Positions 47,601-61,100 of a DNA stretch of 64,000 bases are shown here, piece after piece. The position numbers and the translations under genes were made by a program. The first letter of the stretch is position 1, and the number at the start of each line of letters is the position of its first letter. Source of the DNA: Apteryx mantelli (lineage: Eukaryota; Chordata; Aves; Apterygiformes; Apterygidae); the NCBI RefSeq assembly GCF_036417845.1, contig NC_089994.1, positions 10,124,001 through 10,188,000 of the forward strand. The letters are read 5' to 3'. The notes beneath the pieces are model-generated. The model saw only the letters and a program-made list of their open reading frames with translations, searched no databases and was not told the DNA's origin.

Positions 47601-50600
47601 GGGCAGACACCTAATTTATTTAAGCCTCTGAAATAACTCAGAGAAGGGAACATTACTGGATTACATGTCACACTTAAGGAAAATATTCATCATTGCTCCA
47701 GCCAAAAGACTAATGACCCTGTAAGCAGTAACTGGTTATGTGAGTGAAGATGCAAATCCCTAATGAAAAGCAACTAAGAAACTGGCATCTGTTAATGCCA
47801 GTTATGTCTTTAATAGGAGAAAAGCCACCAAAATAGACCTGGGGATTAAGGCTACCTCACAGAGGGACATCTTACCCTAATAATGCATCCATTAGGTTAT
47901 TCAGTTCTTCTTGTACACCAGCTGATCCTACAGGATTCCTCTGTTTTGCATTCAATTCAAAAGAAAGTTAAGGGAAGTTTATAAAGAATTAATTTTTACT
48001 GGCATCATATTATTGAATGAGGTTCTTTCAAACTGACTGGCTGTCAATGATGCAAACCTGCACTGGCCAAAGGCTCACAATCTCTATTAACGGTCCAGAC
48101 TATTCTCACACTGGTTATTATTTGTTCTAGGGGGAGTTAAACTAACAAGAGATGGGTGAGCTAGGTAAAAAGACTGATGAGTAAAAGCCTCATGTTCTTT
48201 CTTGGGTTTATCCAGCCTAGAGAAGTGTTTAAGCGAGGAATGAATCTCACTGAGCAGGGTAGAAAATTGGCCCTTAAAATGAGGAAGCCAAAGGGAAATC
48301 TCCTACATCTTCCTTCTGAACAGGACTGTCTACACCTGGGATCCTGCGGGAGTGTCATTCCTTACTTTAAGATCTTTTTCTCTTTTTTGAAAAGGCAGGG
48401 AGCATGCTCTGGCTACAAAGGAAAAAAGAACATCTCATGTGATAAACGGCCCTCAACCAGAACTGGGCATGAGTTTTCTGTCAAATCTTTGATTTGTTAA
48501 GATAATAAAACTTCAAGTCAAAAAATATTTATCAGATATTTGTGAATTAATGTTATATCATCAGGTATTTTGAATGAAGAATATCTGCTTTTTGGGGAGG
48601 GAGAAAAAATTTTTAAAAATCTGAGTGAAAGAAACATTTAAGTATTTATTTATCTGTAATACATGGTAAAAGCTTCAAAGAAAAATGAAATATTTCATAG
48701 TGCTTCAGTTAGGTTTAAAAGAGCCCCCAGTATGGGCAGCAAACCAAAAAATCAATTATTTGTACAGCTCGTCTACAAGCACATGACTCCTGCAGAGCCC
48801 TGGGGCTCTATATAAGGTATAGCTTTCATTAGCCAATGAAACAAGATATGGATGGGTAAGGTCAGCTCCTCTACCTCGCTCAAAATGGGATGGCCGGATC
48901 TTCACAGGTACTCATTACCCAGCAGCCCTCGTTAAGACGAGAGACAGCCAGGGGCTCAGCATCATGGAAAATGCCAGGCTAAAACACATTATTTTCTACT
49001 ATGCGTATCTTAGCTGAGATTTGAAAAACAGTAATTTGCAGGTGAGATCTAAGATTGGTCTAATTTAAAAAACAATCAAATCATTGTTTTCTCTGAAATG
49101 AAGGTCTCCCCCATATCTCCCTCCTGACTTTCCCAAATTATATGACGTGTAATATTTTAATAAGTACATAGACTTGAAATTAACCAGTAAAGGCTACTGA
49201 AAGATCGGGGGCTCTCAGTCTGATGCCTGGACTTACCAAGCAATGGATCACAACAGCCTATTTCCTTCAGTTGCTAATAATGGACACTTGTGGAGAAACG
49301 TCTTCACCACTCATGTTCTGGTTTCAGGGGAAAATTTAAAATATAAATCATTGTTCTTCCTAAGCAGAACATTTTGTTGTTGCATTTGGATAACTGTCAA
49401 GGAAGGAAGAAAAGGTGATCTGCTGTCAACTCAGCAGGAATAATTGCTATAGTTTATATAAAGTAATAACTCTGCATTTCCAGTTTCTACATGTATTATT
49501 CCTGTTGAATTATTTTGTTTGCACCATTACGCAACATGAAGCCTTCCCCAGGGAGTGCAAAAAATTTAAGGAAAGACTATCCTTACTCCTGCAAATGCTA
49601 CCCCACCCAATTAGTAATAGCAGGAAGGTGTGAAGCTCAGGGGACAATGTATTTAAGAATATGAACCTTCACAAGGAAAAAAAACCCATTGGACGAACTA
49701 ATACTTTTAAGCACAGATGTAGTAAAATGAGAATAAAAAAAATAGTCTCAAACCAACAAAATACACTGATGCCAGCTTTTTAACAGCTTAAAAGAAGCCA
49801 GTGAGGATTAATCCACAAGCCTAACTTAAGCCTCAATTTCCTTCCACTCTACAACAAAGTTTCTAATTCAAGCTGTTGCTAGTAAAGTGTATTGTTTCAC
49901 TGATGCATGGATCTTTTATTTTCTTGGCGTGCTGAAAAATATGATGATACATGGCAGCAGTCCCCCAAACTCCTGTTGGACAACAACCCTGAGCAGACTT
50001 CCTTCAGACCATTACGTGGCTCTCTCTCCATGTCAGCCTCTGTTTCAACTTGTTAATTTACTGTGCCATAAGCAACATCAAATGGTCTATTAGGCAACAT
50101 GTTGCCCATAAGCCATAGGTTGGGGAGTGCTCATCTTCTGCATTATGTCTATATTGCCCAATGCAGTAATGTACAAAGAAATCCCAGACTACTGCTATTC
50201 AGGGAGGGGTGCAGCTGTGCTAGCCCGTATTCTTCTGCTTTTATGGTTACTCAGCTGCCGCTTACAATTAAACCACAAAGCAGAAAGCAGAGCATCACTT
50301 TGGTATACCACATATAATTATTTGCCCCTGAAGAGTATCCTTCCACCCCCATATTTTAAACTGAGTTGTACACTTGCGTGAAGAGGGCAAATACAGTTGT
50401 GAGACTGTAAATGATTATCTATCCTTGCATGTTGCAGTCTAGGAAGATGTGGTGACTTCCCAAAGCCAGAATTTGCATGGAATAGTTTAGCTTTTCCGAT
50501 TCCCAGTCCTCTGCTTTATCCCCACTGGCAGCAAAATTAAAAACTACATAAAATTAAGTCTCTGCACCTGCTCTGCTTCCTAGGGGAATAGCAATATTAA

Positions 50601-53600
50601 TGTATGTAGAAAGTGTGGCAAGACAGAGAACTTTTTATACAGGCAACAATATTTTCAAACACTGAACATTTCCTCAGTTATCTTCACCGTATTAAAATAT
50701 GTCCCAGAGACAGAAAGCCACATTCATTTCACTGAGTACTGAACACTGATTGCATTTATTGAAGAAACTTTCTGTTTAATAAAAGCCTAAGCATTCTATT
50801 TTAATTTGTCTTCTGATTTTTCTCTAGTTTTTAATTCCACCATGGGATTTGAACTGTGGCCTGTCCTACTTTTGTATGGTCAGCAAACTAATTCCTCTGG
50901 ACTTCACTTGGTTCACGACCTGGCGTGAAGACCCTAAGGCCTCAAATTCACAGCTGATTCATAAGTACTTTCTTCAACTGAAATGAATAGAAATGTTCAG
51001 ATGAGCCTGCAGGAATCAGCTCTGATGGTACTGCAGACCTATAAGGGAATGTGGTCCGAAGGGTTAAAATAGGGGATCAGCTTTGCCACCAATTCTTGCA
51101 AGATGTAGAGCCGAACACTTAAACTCCTTCCTCCCTCCACTGCCACCTTTTTGTATTACTTGCCTTTCAATGTTGGCACCCTATATACATTATTTGCTAA
51201 ATACCCTGCAAATGTTCATCTTTTTGGCAAGAAGTATTTTTATTTACCCATTTGTCCAAAGTCAATACAACAACAGTATTTTGCTCCTATTGCATGCTTG
51301 GAATAGAAATGTTCATAGAGTACTTCCTTGTCCTGAGGGCCTTGAAATGAATGCAACCTGCCATTAAAATCATTGTTTTTAAGTAACCCAATCATTTCTC
51401 ATCATTCATAATACAGCAAGAAACCATATCAAACAACTGGCTTTGGTAAGTCACTCATTTTCCTCTTGACTGGTGCAAAAAAACGTATCTATCCTAAGGA
51501 TACAAAGCTTTCCCTGGGTATTTGCAAATCTTCCATTAAAGCTTGGAAAGCTCTGCAAGTTACATTAAGGATGTTCACAAATCTTTCCCCCCTTTAATAG
51601 TATAATTACTTGATTGGTTTGATAATAAATCAAAATCCATGTGAAGAAAGATTCATGTGCTTCATATAAAATGAATCACAGGGAAAACATTTCACAATTA
51701 GCAGTCGCTCTTGCCTTACCTGCCATAACTTAAGACACATGGGCATGCCCAGCTTGGCACCCACCTCTGGCTTCAAGGTACAGACTGACGTCTTGGATGG
51801 CAGCTCCAAAACCTGAACCTGACATCAGGAAAACAAGAGTATTTGGTCAGGCTCCAGTTCAAAATTCTGCTGTTAAAAACAAAAGTCTTTTAAGGTGATT
51901 AAGGCTAGTGTAAGCTCTTCCAGTAAAAACTCTGTCTGGAGGAAATTGGAGAATGCATGTTAAGTTGGAGCTGTAGGGTAATCTACAGCTATCTAAATAA
52001 ATGCATTGTTTTATGGAAGACCAGATAAAACTGCTACAATATAACATATCCTGTTCTTCCCCTCTGCTCTTTCCTCTGTATTTTATAATCTTCTTTCATA
52101 CAGTGGATGATACTGCAGGCTGCTTCATCTAAAAATTACTCCCCTGCTTCCTCTCCTCTCCCTCTCCCCTTTTTCCACCTCCGTTGCTAAGCTTCTTCAG
52201 TTGTGGACACTTGCATTATCTTCTCAGTTTTGGCATGGTAACACAGAGCTTTTGTGGATATACAGGCACTGCACATATTTAAGGTATGTATTTATTTCCT
52301 GGCTGACTCTGCACTAGCAAATTTTAAATCTAAGAATTCTCTGCTAATGCAAGCTGGAGCACTGATGGTATACAGGTATTTTTACTACAATATTGTCTGA
52401 CTCTACTCTGAATAGGGTCAGACAACATTGTGTTAAACACCTGCTGTCTACATAGCAGCCTCTACTGTTGCTTGCACTGATGATAATGAATTATGGATCT
52501 GATTTTTTTTTAGCATAGGGCAAGTCTTTCCTCTGCCAAGGAAGTAGCTCATTTCCACCTCAGGATGATGGCAGGCAAGATCAGTGGAGTCTGCCTTTGC
52601 AATTTGGCACTGGCAGGTTTTGAGTCTCTTGACTGACACAAAAGAGCCTCGCTCTGGGCTTGTTCTTGAGCCCGTAGCTATGGAGAAAGTGAAATTCTTA
52701 GGTATGAAAAAATTGCTGCCAGGAATATTTTTTCCATATCACTGTTTCCCGAATGCATACTTAAGATCACTGGGGTGATCTTTTATTTTAATTCAATAAA
52801 CAATTGCCTGCATTATTTCATAAAATTAAAGGACTTCAAACATTTGGTAAATCCAGCATTACCAGACATTCTAGGTTATTTCAGAATGTGCAAAGGCCCA
52901 ATATTGCTGTCGGACAGCCCCAGTCATGTGAATTTCCTTAAGTATCTGAGATGAGGTATTAGACAAATATGGCTCCTCTGGGAGCCATCAATCAAGACCA
53001 CGGCAGCTGCGATGGCTTTCCAATCCCATACCTTTAGTTCAAAGCTTGCCAGAACATCTTCCTATTTCTAGAGATTGTCAGCCAGCCTGCCAAAAGCCAG
53101 CTGCACTCTAGGACTGCGAGTCTGCAATGTGCTAAACACAATATACAGAACATTTTCTAAAGCCAATTAGCAGTGGAACAGGAAACTGTTCTCCAGTTTT
53201 GAGGGATAGGGACTACAGCAAAGAGCCATCCAATGTATGGATGAAACCTGTGAACAGACCAAACTTTGATCATCTGGGAATTCTGGGTCTTTGGAGCCGA
53301 GCTCTTAACAAAAAATTCCTTTTTGCTTGGCAACTTTCTTGCTATCAACCTAGTAACCTAGTTAGCCGTCACAGGAAATGGGCTATAAATATGAAGATGA
53401 CCTGCTCTCATCTAGTGTCTTTCATCACTGGCTCTCCAAAGAGCATTACCTGCTAGATCCCAGGAAGAAAAAGACTGAAACTGCAACTTTACATAACAAA
53501 GAAAGAGGTATCACTGTGATAAATGCACTTCTGCAGGTTAAAAGAAAAAACCTCCTTTGCTTTACCTTGATTCAAAAGGGAAGAACTGATACAAGGGCTA

Positions 53601-56600
53601 TAGTTGGGCTTGCCAAGGACAAAGAAAAAACAGAGACGAGAAGAGCTTTTTGCAGAAGGCAGTCAGGCATGATCTGCCTCTGCTAGACTGACAGTTCCAG
53701 AGACTGTCTGCATTAGAGGCAACTGAGCCTTAGAAATAAATACTATTTCATATATTTTGACAACTGTAACCTAAAACTTGAAGTTCTGTGTTTATATTGG
53801 TTTTGCTTAATAGGAGAAAGATTTGCCTTTGCCTGAGGTTAATAGTGTTCCTGGGTGGCTAAAACTGGCCACAAGGAAACACACCCTTTTTCTTTTTCAC
53901 ATTAATAAAGCTTTTAACATGTTTCTGGCAAATTGGCAAGAAAAGTGCGTGTAACTCATAATTGGTGATTTAAATGCAATCATGAACAAATAAATGCCTG
54001 TTCAGATCTCATTATTTATGGACTGAACCTGCTTTAAGACAAAATTACTCTTTTTTGGGCACCAGCCAAGCATAAACACTTATTAAGTCTTAATTTTAAT
54101 CATAAGCCACAAATGTACTGTGTCTCACACAGTGCTGCCTATTTGGAAACACTATATATTATGGGAGCTTATGTGAATTTATGGAATCCTGACACAGTTC
54201 TAATGTAAAGGTTCATACACAGAGTAGAACTCTTTTACTTCAGGAGAGAGCAAATCATTATCAGTTTGCACGGCCCAAGGATACAAGTGAAAATAAAATA
54301 GAGATGAGTTGTAAGAAGGAAGGGAAAGACATTGGGGTAAATGTCTTCTCTTTGGACTGGAGGATTATTTAAATCTTCATTAACAGAATGCATGTGTGTA
54401 TAACTCTTCCCTGCCTGACACAAAAACGCACTTTTCAATTTTGTTTCATTTGAAGTTAAATATTATTGAACACTGCTGTAAAATGGATGCAGCTTTTTTG
54501 TTTGATCAGAACAATGTATGGGACTTACAATGGTTGTATTTTCTGGTTACAGTAGTTGTGTTTACTGGCTCACTCCATTCTGCAAAATGCTGAACATTCT
54601 GGCTGTGATCCAACAAAGTACTTAAATATGTGCTTAACTTCTGAATAATAAAAAGTTCACATTCTCTTGCAATGCAGGCACAATTCCCACATATTACTTT
54701 GTATACATACAATGTAATTCTCAGTTTCAAGAGATGTGCCTTAAAATCTAGAAAAATATGTGGCCTTTTATGTCCATGAACAAGTTGCAATTAGCTACAA
54801 TATTTCATTTATTTATTTGTGCCATTTTCTTTTTTTTTCTTATTTTTGGTATTCTGATTAATTTAATTTAGTGTGATAACCGCAAATAGTCTATCCAAGA
54901 AAACAAAAATACGATTTCTACAAAACAGAAGTGGAAATTGCCAAAAAAGCTGTCAGTTAATGTTGGCTGTGATAATGGGTATTAGGTGTGGATGTATCAA
55001 GTAGGAACTAAAATGAAGCCTGCAATCATCTCGCACAGAGCAAACCTCTGGTAGCTAATAGTAATTCAACTACTTCCAGGCCACGTACCAGTTAAAGAAT
55101 TAGCCCGGGGTGAAAGACCACGCATCACATTACAAATCACTTGCACCCTCCCCTTCTCTCACCAGACTTGACTTTCAGTTTCAGGTGGAGGATGAGTACC
55201 TCTGTCTGCTGACAGACTTTCTGACCATTAGTTCCCCAGAAGGATGCTAGATCCCGTTAACAGAATTCAGCAGCAGCACCAGAGGAGTTTTCAAAACTCC
55301 AGCACATGAAAGACCAGCAACAGCAGCTGCAAATATTTAAATATCAGACAAAACTTGGGACAGTATCCTTGTTATTAGAGCATGAGTTATATAATTAGGT
55401 CATCTTTCTGGCAGGTAAAACTAGCAACCCCAAAAGGTTCCTTCTCCCACCTTCTCTTGAGCAGAGTATTTGACAGCCCTTTTGCACTATCTTATTTAAG
55501 AAACAAAAGCAACCCCTTGCCAAGCACCAGAAAAAGAGATATTTCCTACCTCCTCTAGGGATTTGGCTGCCATGGCCATCAGCCAGCGCCCCTGTGCCAC
55601 CTTTAACAGAGAGCATCTGCAGAATCCCACATTCTCCGTGAAAACAGAATCCGTCACTGAAGTCCGTCCTTCTGCTAAATCCCACAGGCAGATCCTTTGG
55701 TCACGACCCTGGCTTTTACAATAAAACAAGTTGTTCTGTGAGCAGTAGAACTGAGGAAACCTGGCTTCCTATAGGTAAGCTTCTCAAAGATGGGTCTTTG
55801 ACATCTACTAAGGAGTAAGCTTACTACAGCTTCTCCTTCTGTTGGGGTATTAATAGGGTCTTTTATGAAATGTGTGAGAACTCACTGTCAGTGAGATGTC
55901 TACCCTTCACTGACTGTAAAACTGGCCAATAGGTTCAAAAGCTACTGGGAAGAGGGAGGACTTGTCAGATACTCTGCTGTCCCAGTAAGCCATGTTTCCT
56001 TAGGAAGACAGACTTGATCATACACAGTAATCCTGTTTTTATGTGCAAATATCTATGAATACTTACATTTTAGCATTGCTGATATCTAATTTAAAAGGAC
56101 TAGAATCAAACGTATACAGAGAACAGCTCATTTAACACTCTTTTACCCTAGCAGTGTAATACAAATATCAGGCATGTTGACAACTCAGAGACACAAATAG
56201 CAAGACAACAAAGACCACACAAAACATAAATAAAGAACTACAGTCACTCAGCAGCCAACTACCCACAGTTACAGTGACGGCATAGAGGGCTCTTACCATC
56301 AGGTATGTGTGGAGGAATGACAGGAGAGGAACCGGCAATGCAATGAGCAACAGGAATTAAATAATGGAATATTATGGCTGAAACATCAACACAGTGGAGT
56401 GGCTGGGGCTGCATCACAGATGTACTGGTGCAGCTCAAGCAGAGGCTTTTCTGCCTACCTCCCCATCCCACAGAAAAGCCTGTGTGTTGGTCCCATACAG
56501 TAAGATTGAAGAGGCCAGAAGAAGGGTAGAATATCTATTGTTACACATTTACGTGATTCCAGTTGCCCAGAACAAACTACTACTGTGGAGAAGCTATAGC

Positions 56601-58177
56601 TGTTTCAATCCACAAACTACAGTAGCACAGGATATCTGTCCTCATGTTATCACCTGGGATAAAGAGTCATCAAAAATACCCTATCCATACATTATTTTAA
56701 TTAGCAGTATCACTTGACAGACGTATGAATCCAAAACGGAGGTAGACGCAAATCTACAGACTGTTGAGACATCAACATCAATGCAGAAACTCCCATCTAT
56801 TGTTCAGTCGAGTGACAAAATATCAAAATATGTATAGCACTGGACATACATACAGCATGGTACTGCAAGAAATTGCTGTGATTTAGCTTTAGAACAGAGA
56901 AATAAAAATATAGGAAACTGCCTTCCTAAAATTACACTGCTGTGTGAACTCTTATAAATATACAGCAAAAATAGGGGAAAAAGAAAAACTCTATAATTAT
57001 ACAAACAATACTCATTCAGTATGATTTTATATGGGAGAGAGTTGATAATTGTACTTAAGCAGATAATAAATATAAATGCTAATGAGTTCCACTGTATATT
57101 AGAAGAGATGTCTTCTCTAGATAAACATGTCAGAACATCTCCAAGTCACACAGACGCTTTGGCATCTGCTCTACTCTAGATCACCTGTCTAGTCCAAAGT
57201 ACACAAATCTTCCCGACCTTCCCTTGCTAAAAGAGAACACGATAAGGCAAAGACATGCAACTCAGAATTCCTCTCATTTTCAATGTCTTCCCATTCTCCA
57301 TCTCTGATTCTTCTCTTCCTTCCTCACTCTTCCCCCCTTTCCCTTCTTATAAACACTTCGTTTTAAATTTGATCTTTCCTGGAAACCAGTTGTGAAGTAT
57401 TTGTCAGCTTCCAATCCAAGTGCATTTGCTTTTCCCAAAGACCTCACCTGATCTCAGTGCAGTAATAAAAGACACTACAGACCCCAAGCTGTCATGATGT
57501 AGTCACACACGTATCATAAACAAAGTGATCATACTATTTTTTCCACTTTTGGTTCTTCTGTATTTCTGTACATTTTATGTATGTGTTCTAGAGACTTTCA
57601 GTGAGTCCAGAAATAACATATTCCTTTTTTTAATCAAGTATATTACAGAAACAAAAATAATTTCCTCTGGTTTTTTAACTGCTTCACTAACCTAAGGAGC
57701 CTGTCTTTAGCATCCAGTGTTTCCACCCAGTAGACAGACTTTCTTCCATGACCATCTAGTGCCGTGTCCACTCTGCGTGTTTTCAGGTTCCAGACATGGA
57801 CAAAACCATTCTCAGACCTAGCAGTAAGAACAGAAGGCATTTAGTGTGACCATTACATACCATCTGATAAGACTGTCTGATACTTTTCCTTTTTTTTTCA
57901 AAATTGAAGTTGTATGTAGAGACAATACACCCATCAATCACCAATCATGCATTTTCTTGCTTTCACAGATATTATTTATCTAAGCAATACATTTTGTTTT
58001 AAAAGGAAACGTCTGTATGATGCTCAGCTCAGCTGTAAGTCCTGGTCAAAGACTTACTTACCCAGAGAAAAGAATCGGGAAATCAGGTTCTTGGCCTGCA
58101 CAAGAAAAATGCAGAGTGTGGACTGCAGCACTGGTACCTCTTAGGACAAACTCTGGATCAGGAGGTGGCAGAGCCAT
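41390..58177 (-). CDS. GNB1L: GNB1L, WD-repeat G-beta-like protein (spliced, 6 coding exons)
   Basis: A beta-propeller protein with six WD repeats. It is reported to help maintain PIKK kinases with the TTT complex, probably as a scaffold. On the minus strand, joining 58177-58062, 57817-57692, 55712-55550, 51818-51720, 46876-46661 and 41656-41390 gives 328 residues plus TGA; I recall the human protein as 327. WD-type ends are seen at GFVHVWNL (43-50), RICLWDL (87-93), GSVILWNL (184-191), VLSIWSL (227-233), RIRIFGW (272-278) and RISIWSI (318-324). All introns have GT-AG ends and matching phases. The start MALPPPDPEFVLRG aligns with the human N-terminus. The gene converges on TBX1, as in mammals, with about 15 kb between the stop codons. 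Confidence 0.95.
41657..46660 (-). other. GNB1L: GNB1L intron before the last coding exon
   Basis: 5-kb AT-rich intron. No coding sequence, RNA gene or nameable repeat is recognised. It contains a short CTCTCTCT plus T run near 41878-41900. Confidence 0.6.
46661..46876 (-). CDS. GNB1L: GNB1L coding exon 5 (WD repeats 3 and 4)
   Basis: Seventy-two whole codons run from LDSGSQPWLLAGYEDGSVIL to SIWSLNEQQNLQ, between acceptor ctttttcag and donor GTCAGG. It contains the LAGYEDGSVxLW and EPVMxLDFDS blocks shared with human GNB1L. Confidence 0.96.
46877..51719 (-). other. GNB1L: GNB1L intron 4
   Basis: 4.8-kb AT-rich intron. It holds an (AT)n/(GA)n microsatellite at 47098-47180. A motif-dense stretch at 47430-47830 includes ATGCAAAT (47750), tgtcacactt (47667) and several TAAT cores. 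No exon is seen. Confidence 0.6.
47098..47180 (+). repeat. (TA)n and (GA)n compound microsatellite
   Basis: TATATATATTATATATATAT-type sequence is followed by an AT-rich spacer and then about fourteen GA units with one interruption (GAGCGAGAGAGG). It lies inside a GNB1L intron. Confidence 0.9.
51720..51818 (-). CDS. GNB1L: GNB1L coding exon 4
   Basis: Thirty-three whole codons, VQVLELPSKTSVCTLKPEVG followed by AKLGMPMCLKLWQ, lie between acceptor gatgtcag and donor GTAAGG. It matches the human VQILEMPSKTSVCALKP and KLGMPMCLRLWQ segments. Confidence 0.96.
51819..55549 (-). other. GNB1L: GNB1L intron 3
   Basis: 3.7-kb AT-rich intron with a pyrimidine-rich patch near 52140-52185. No coding sequence or nameable repeat is seen. 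Confidence 0.6.
55550..55712 (-). CDS. GNB1L: GNB1L coding exon 3 (WD repeat 2)
   Basis: The acceptor gtaaaag precedes 55712. The first base completes Ser81, and then 54 codons run from QGRDQRICLWDLAEGRTSVT to SLEE. The donor is GTAGGA. It aligns with the human GRDLKLCLWDLAEGR segment. The acceptor's pyrimidine tract is weak (ttttattgtaaaag), but the frame and homology require it. Confidence 0.95.
55713..57691 (-). other. GNB1L: GNB1L intron 2
   Basis: 2-kb AT-rich intron; nothing beyond the splice sites is recognised. Confidence 0.6.
57692..57817 (-). CDS. GNB1L: GNB1L coding exon 2 (WD repeat 1)
   Basis: The acceptor tgctag precedes 57817. The exon completes Gly39, then encodes SENGFVHVWNLKTRRVDTAL DGHGRK and on to AKDRLL, ending with AG of a Ser codon before the donor GTTAGT. 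It matches the human SGLVHIWSLQTRR segment. The intron between exons 1 and 2 is only about 240 bp. Confidence 0.95.
58062..58177 (-). CDS. GNB1L: GNB1L coding exon 1
   Basis: Encodes MALPPPDPEFVLRGTSAAVH and on to PILFS plus two bases (GG), then a GTAAGT donor. The ATG complement lies at 58177-58175. Twelve bases upstream, an acceptor cctag ends at 58190, so the exon begins at 58189 with the short leader ttcgttgctctg. That leader has no stop in frame (Phe-Val-Ala-Leu), so a spliced upstream exon could extend the protein. Confidence 0.93.
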
Positions 58178-58189
58178 CAGAGCAACGAA

Positions 58190-61100
58190 CTAGGGGAGTG
58201 AGAGGGAGACACAGATAACATAGTGGACAAGACAGCCTAAAGTGAAACTACAACTTTAAATTTTTTTTGCTCAGGACATTTGCATTTTCTAGTCTCTTTC
58301 CATTTGAATTGCCATTATTGGATGTTATTTCTATTTGCCATACAGTTCTGCATAAAATGTTTCCTCTTAACACTTACTGATCAAGCATCTACCAAATCTG
58401 CAAGGTAAGTGCTGAGCCAGCCATGTGTATGTACCTCTCATGTACTTGTAAATACAAAATTGTTCAGCTATTCTCCACGATGCAAAGTGGACCAACAAGG
58501 GCTACAGAATGCTGGATACTGGATGCTCAGAAATTTAGTGAGCAAGTTATCACTTAGCCCCTTGGCAAGTCTTCCCCCTTCCTCCCAAAATAATTCTATT
58601 TCTGTGCTTTCTACTGACAACCATTTAAAGGAAAGCATGGCAGTGACTATATCAGCTGAAAAGAATTTCAGATGAGATTAGAACTATGATAACTTTTACA
58701 TAAGATTCTCATTACTCTGAAGTGCTTCAATTTTTGTTTCCAGGCATGTTTACTTGAAAAAAGAAATGCAGTATTTCACACTAACTTTGTGACTGCTGCG
58801 TTAAACATTTTATTCTAGGGGTTTGTATTCCCCAAAGGAGCAATAGGGAGATGGATACTTCCAGCTCTATGTCTTTGGTTCAAATGTGGCCCAAGTCAGA
58901 AAAGAACAAGTCTATAGGGAAGTATGTTGCTCAGACAAACACCTAAACATGTGAAATGTGAAACACAATTTACTGTGAACTAACAGGGATAGTCTGAATG
59001 TTCCAATTAGACACACTCTTACTGACCTGGCACCTTCACAAAATATTTCTGTAGCAGAAAAAAGACCGTTCAACTTAGCACCTTCGATGCTTCTGCAGGA
59101 ACTGCCTGCAAAGAGGAAGGGCAATGACAACTCTCCCTTGTTCCTACTTGCTGCAAATGACCCTCTGGACCAGTGCTGGGGCAAGGTAACCAGCAGCTTC
59201 TGTGACTGTAAATACAATTGGCAATTCACTGGAAAATACATTGTAACATGCATTACAAAACAAGCTTTCACTGCTTTCTGTGAGACATTACTAGTCACGC
59301 TTCTCCCTTTCTGACCTGTATTCACATAGTCTGAAAAGGGCAGCTTAGTCACAACAGATGTCAACTCTCATGACTCCTTCACATTCATGCATGTGTTAGA
59401 CCAGATTAAAATAAGTTTTCTAAATTCTGTAAGAGAAGACCAGCAGGCGTCTGCCTGCCTCCTAGTTCAAAGCAGAGGAATTGCAGAAAATCAGAACAGA
59501 GCAGCAGAGCTACGAGTTACATAGTAAATTAAAACAGCTCAATTTTTATTTGTCACCTCTCATCAGTATCAGCTTTTGAATTGTGTTTAATGGAAGTACT
59601 GGCTATTGCAAGTCATTTGCAATTAGAGATTCAGGTCTACCTTGGGTTTAATAGATCACTAATCACCATGGTATCTATAGGTTCTAATTAAACACAATTA
59701 TCTTTTAGGACTAGTGATGAAACAGAATTTTTCATCATAATGTGCAGTTCTCCCTCAATAGCACTGTGTAATTATGTATGAAAATAATGAGCTCAGTGGA
59801 TAACCTCCACGTTTTAGTGGCCTGACTCATCTGTTTTATGATGTCTGATAATCTAGACTCATGACAGGCTGAAGTAAATTTTCAGATGATTACATGCTTT
59901 ACAGGTTCTCCCCATGGTGAGATCCAGCTCCCAAGTGCCTGTCTGTAACGTGCTTCACCTGTGTTATTAGCCTGTCTGTTAGAATAAGGTTTTTATCAAT
60001 GAAGATCACCTCACTGGGACACTACAGCTGTATCCTCTTGCCCTCAAAATGACACTTTGTAGAACTGCATAAATAGTGTGGGTAGAGGAGCAGTGTCCCT
60101 CCTGATGCTGCAGTGATCCCAGGTTACTGTACTGAGCGAGGAAGACAAACCAGAACTGAGCCAACCCAGAGGCTATCTGGGATTACAAGGCAGGTTTTTA
60201 ATAGCATTTTTCTAATTACCGACACAGAAGTTTTTGCTGACAGACAGCAAGTGTGTGTGGCTGTGGGGAGGGTTTTACCTGGCACAAAACAGATGCTTCT
60301 AATGCGTGTCTTTACAAGGACAATACTTCAGAAAAATCCTCAAACTAGATGTAGGAAAAAAATAACAACTGTATACATACTTTCAAGCTCTAAGCAAACA
60401 AGGTGACTCTTCCCTGCGTGGAGCCTGTTTCTTGCTTGCTTTTGCTAATCAGATACACAAATCTGGAAACTGGATTTAATACTAAACCCATGCTGTTTTC
60501 TGTTGTGCGTATGAGGTGACTTGTCGCTATTACTTCCTATCCTGAATCGGCAGGTGAATGGTTGTGTGACAGTACTGAGTGTCTCATTTTTCTCCCTGCA
60601 AGTGGCACAGTGGTTTGGGCCTGAGACAATGACCTACGTAACTATAAAATTGCAGCGGTGCTGCCTGCTCCACCTGTGAGCTTGGACAATTCACTTAAGA
60701 CCAACATTTTATTAAAAGTTCTCAGGTATCTAAAGCAGACAGAAGTACCACGAGGATGGAAAAAAAAAAAAAAAAAGTTTGGTGCACTGGTGCTTTGAAA
60801 CCCGGAGAAGGCATCCATCCGCTTCTGTTGACACATATGCATCCTCAAATATGACATTTAGACATTTAGTGGAAGCTACCTTCAACTCTCCAGGTAGCTC
60901 AATATCCCCACTTTACTTAAAGGGATAATGAAATACATATTAGTGTAATGATACTAATAGATAATGGTTACAAAGTGCTTTGCTAAGCAGACAGCTATAA
61001 ACATGCTAAATATAATGACTGTGTGATGGTTAAAGCCTGTGGGTAAATTTTTCAAAAGTGCCTAAGTGATTTAGAAGCCTAGGACTCATTTTCAGATGAA

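Noticed and set aside
58912-59364. 150-codon minus-strand open frame in the GNB1L 5' intron
   Set aside because: No resemblance to known proteins and no splice sites fitting GNB1L; local composition is ordinary.
60755-60780. Long A run that could be a retrotransposon tail
   Set aside because: No element body or target-site duplication could be recognised around it.
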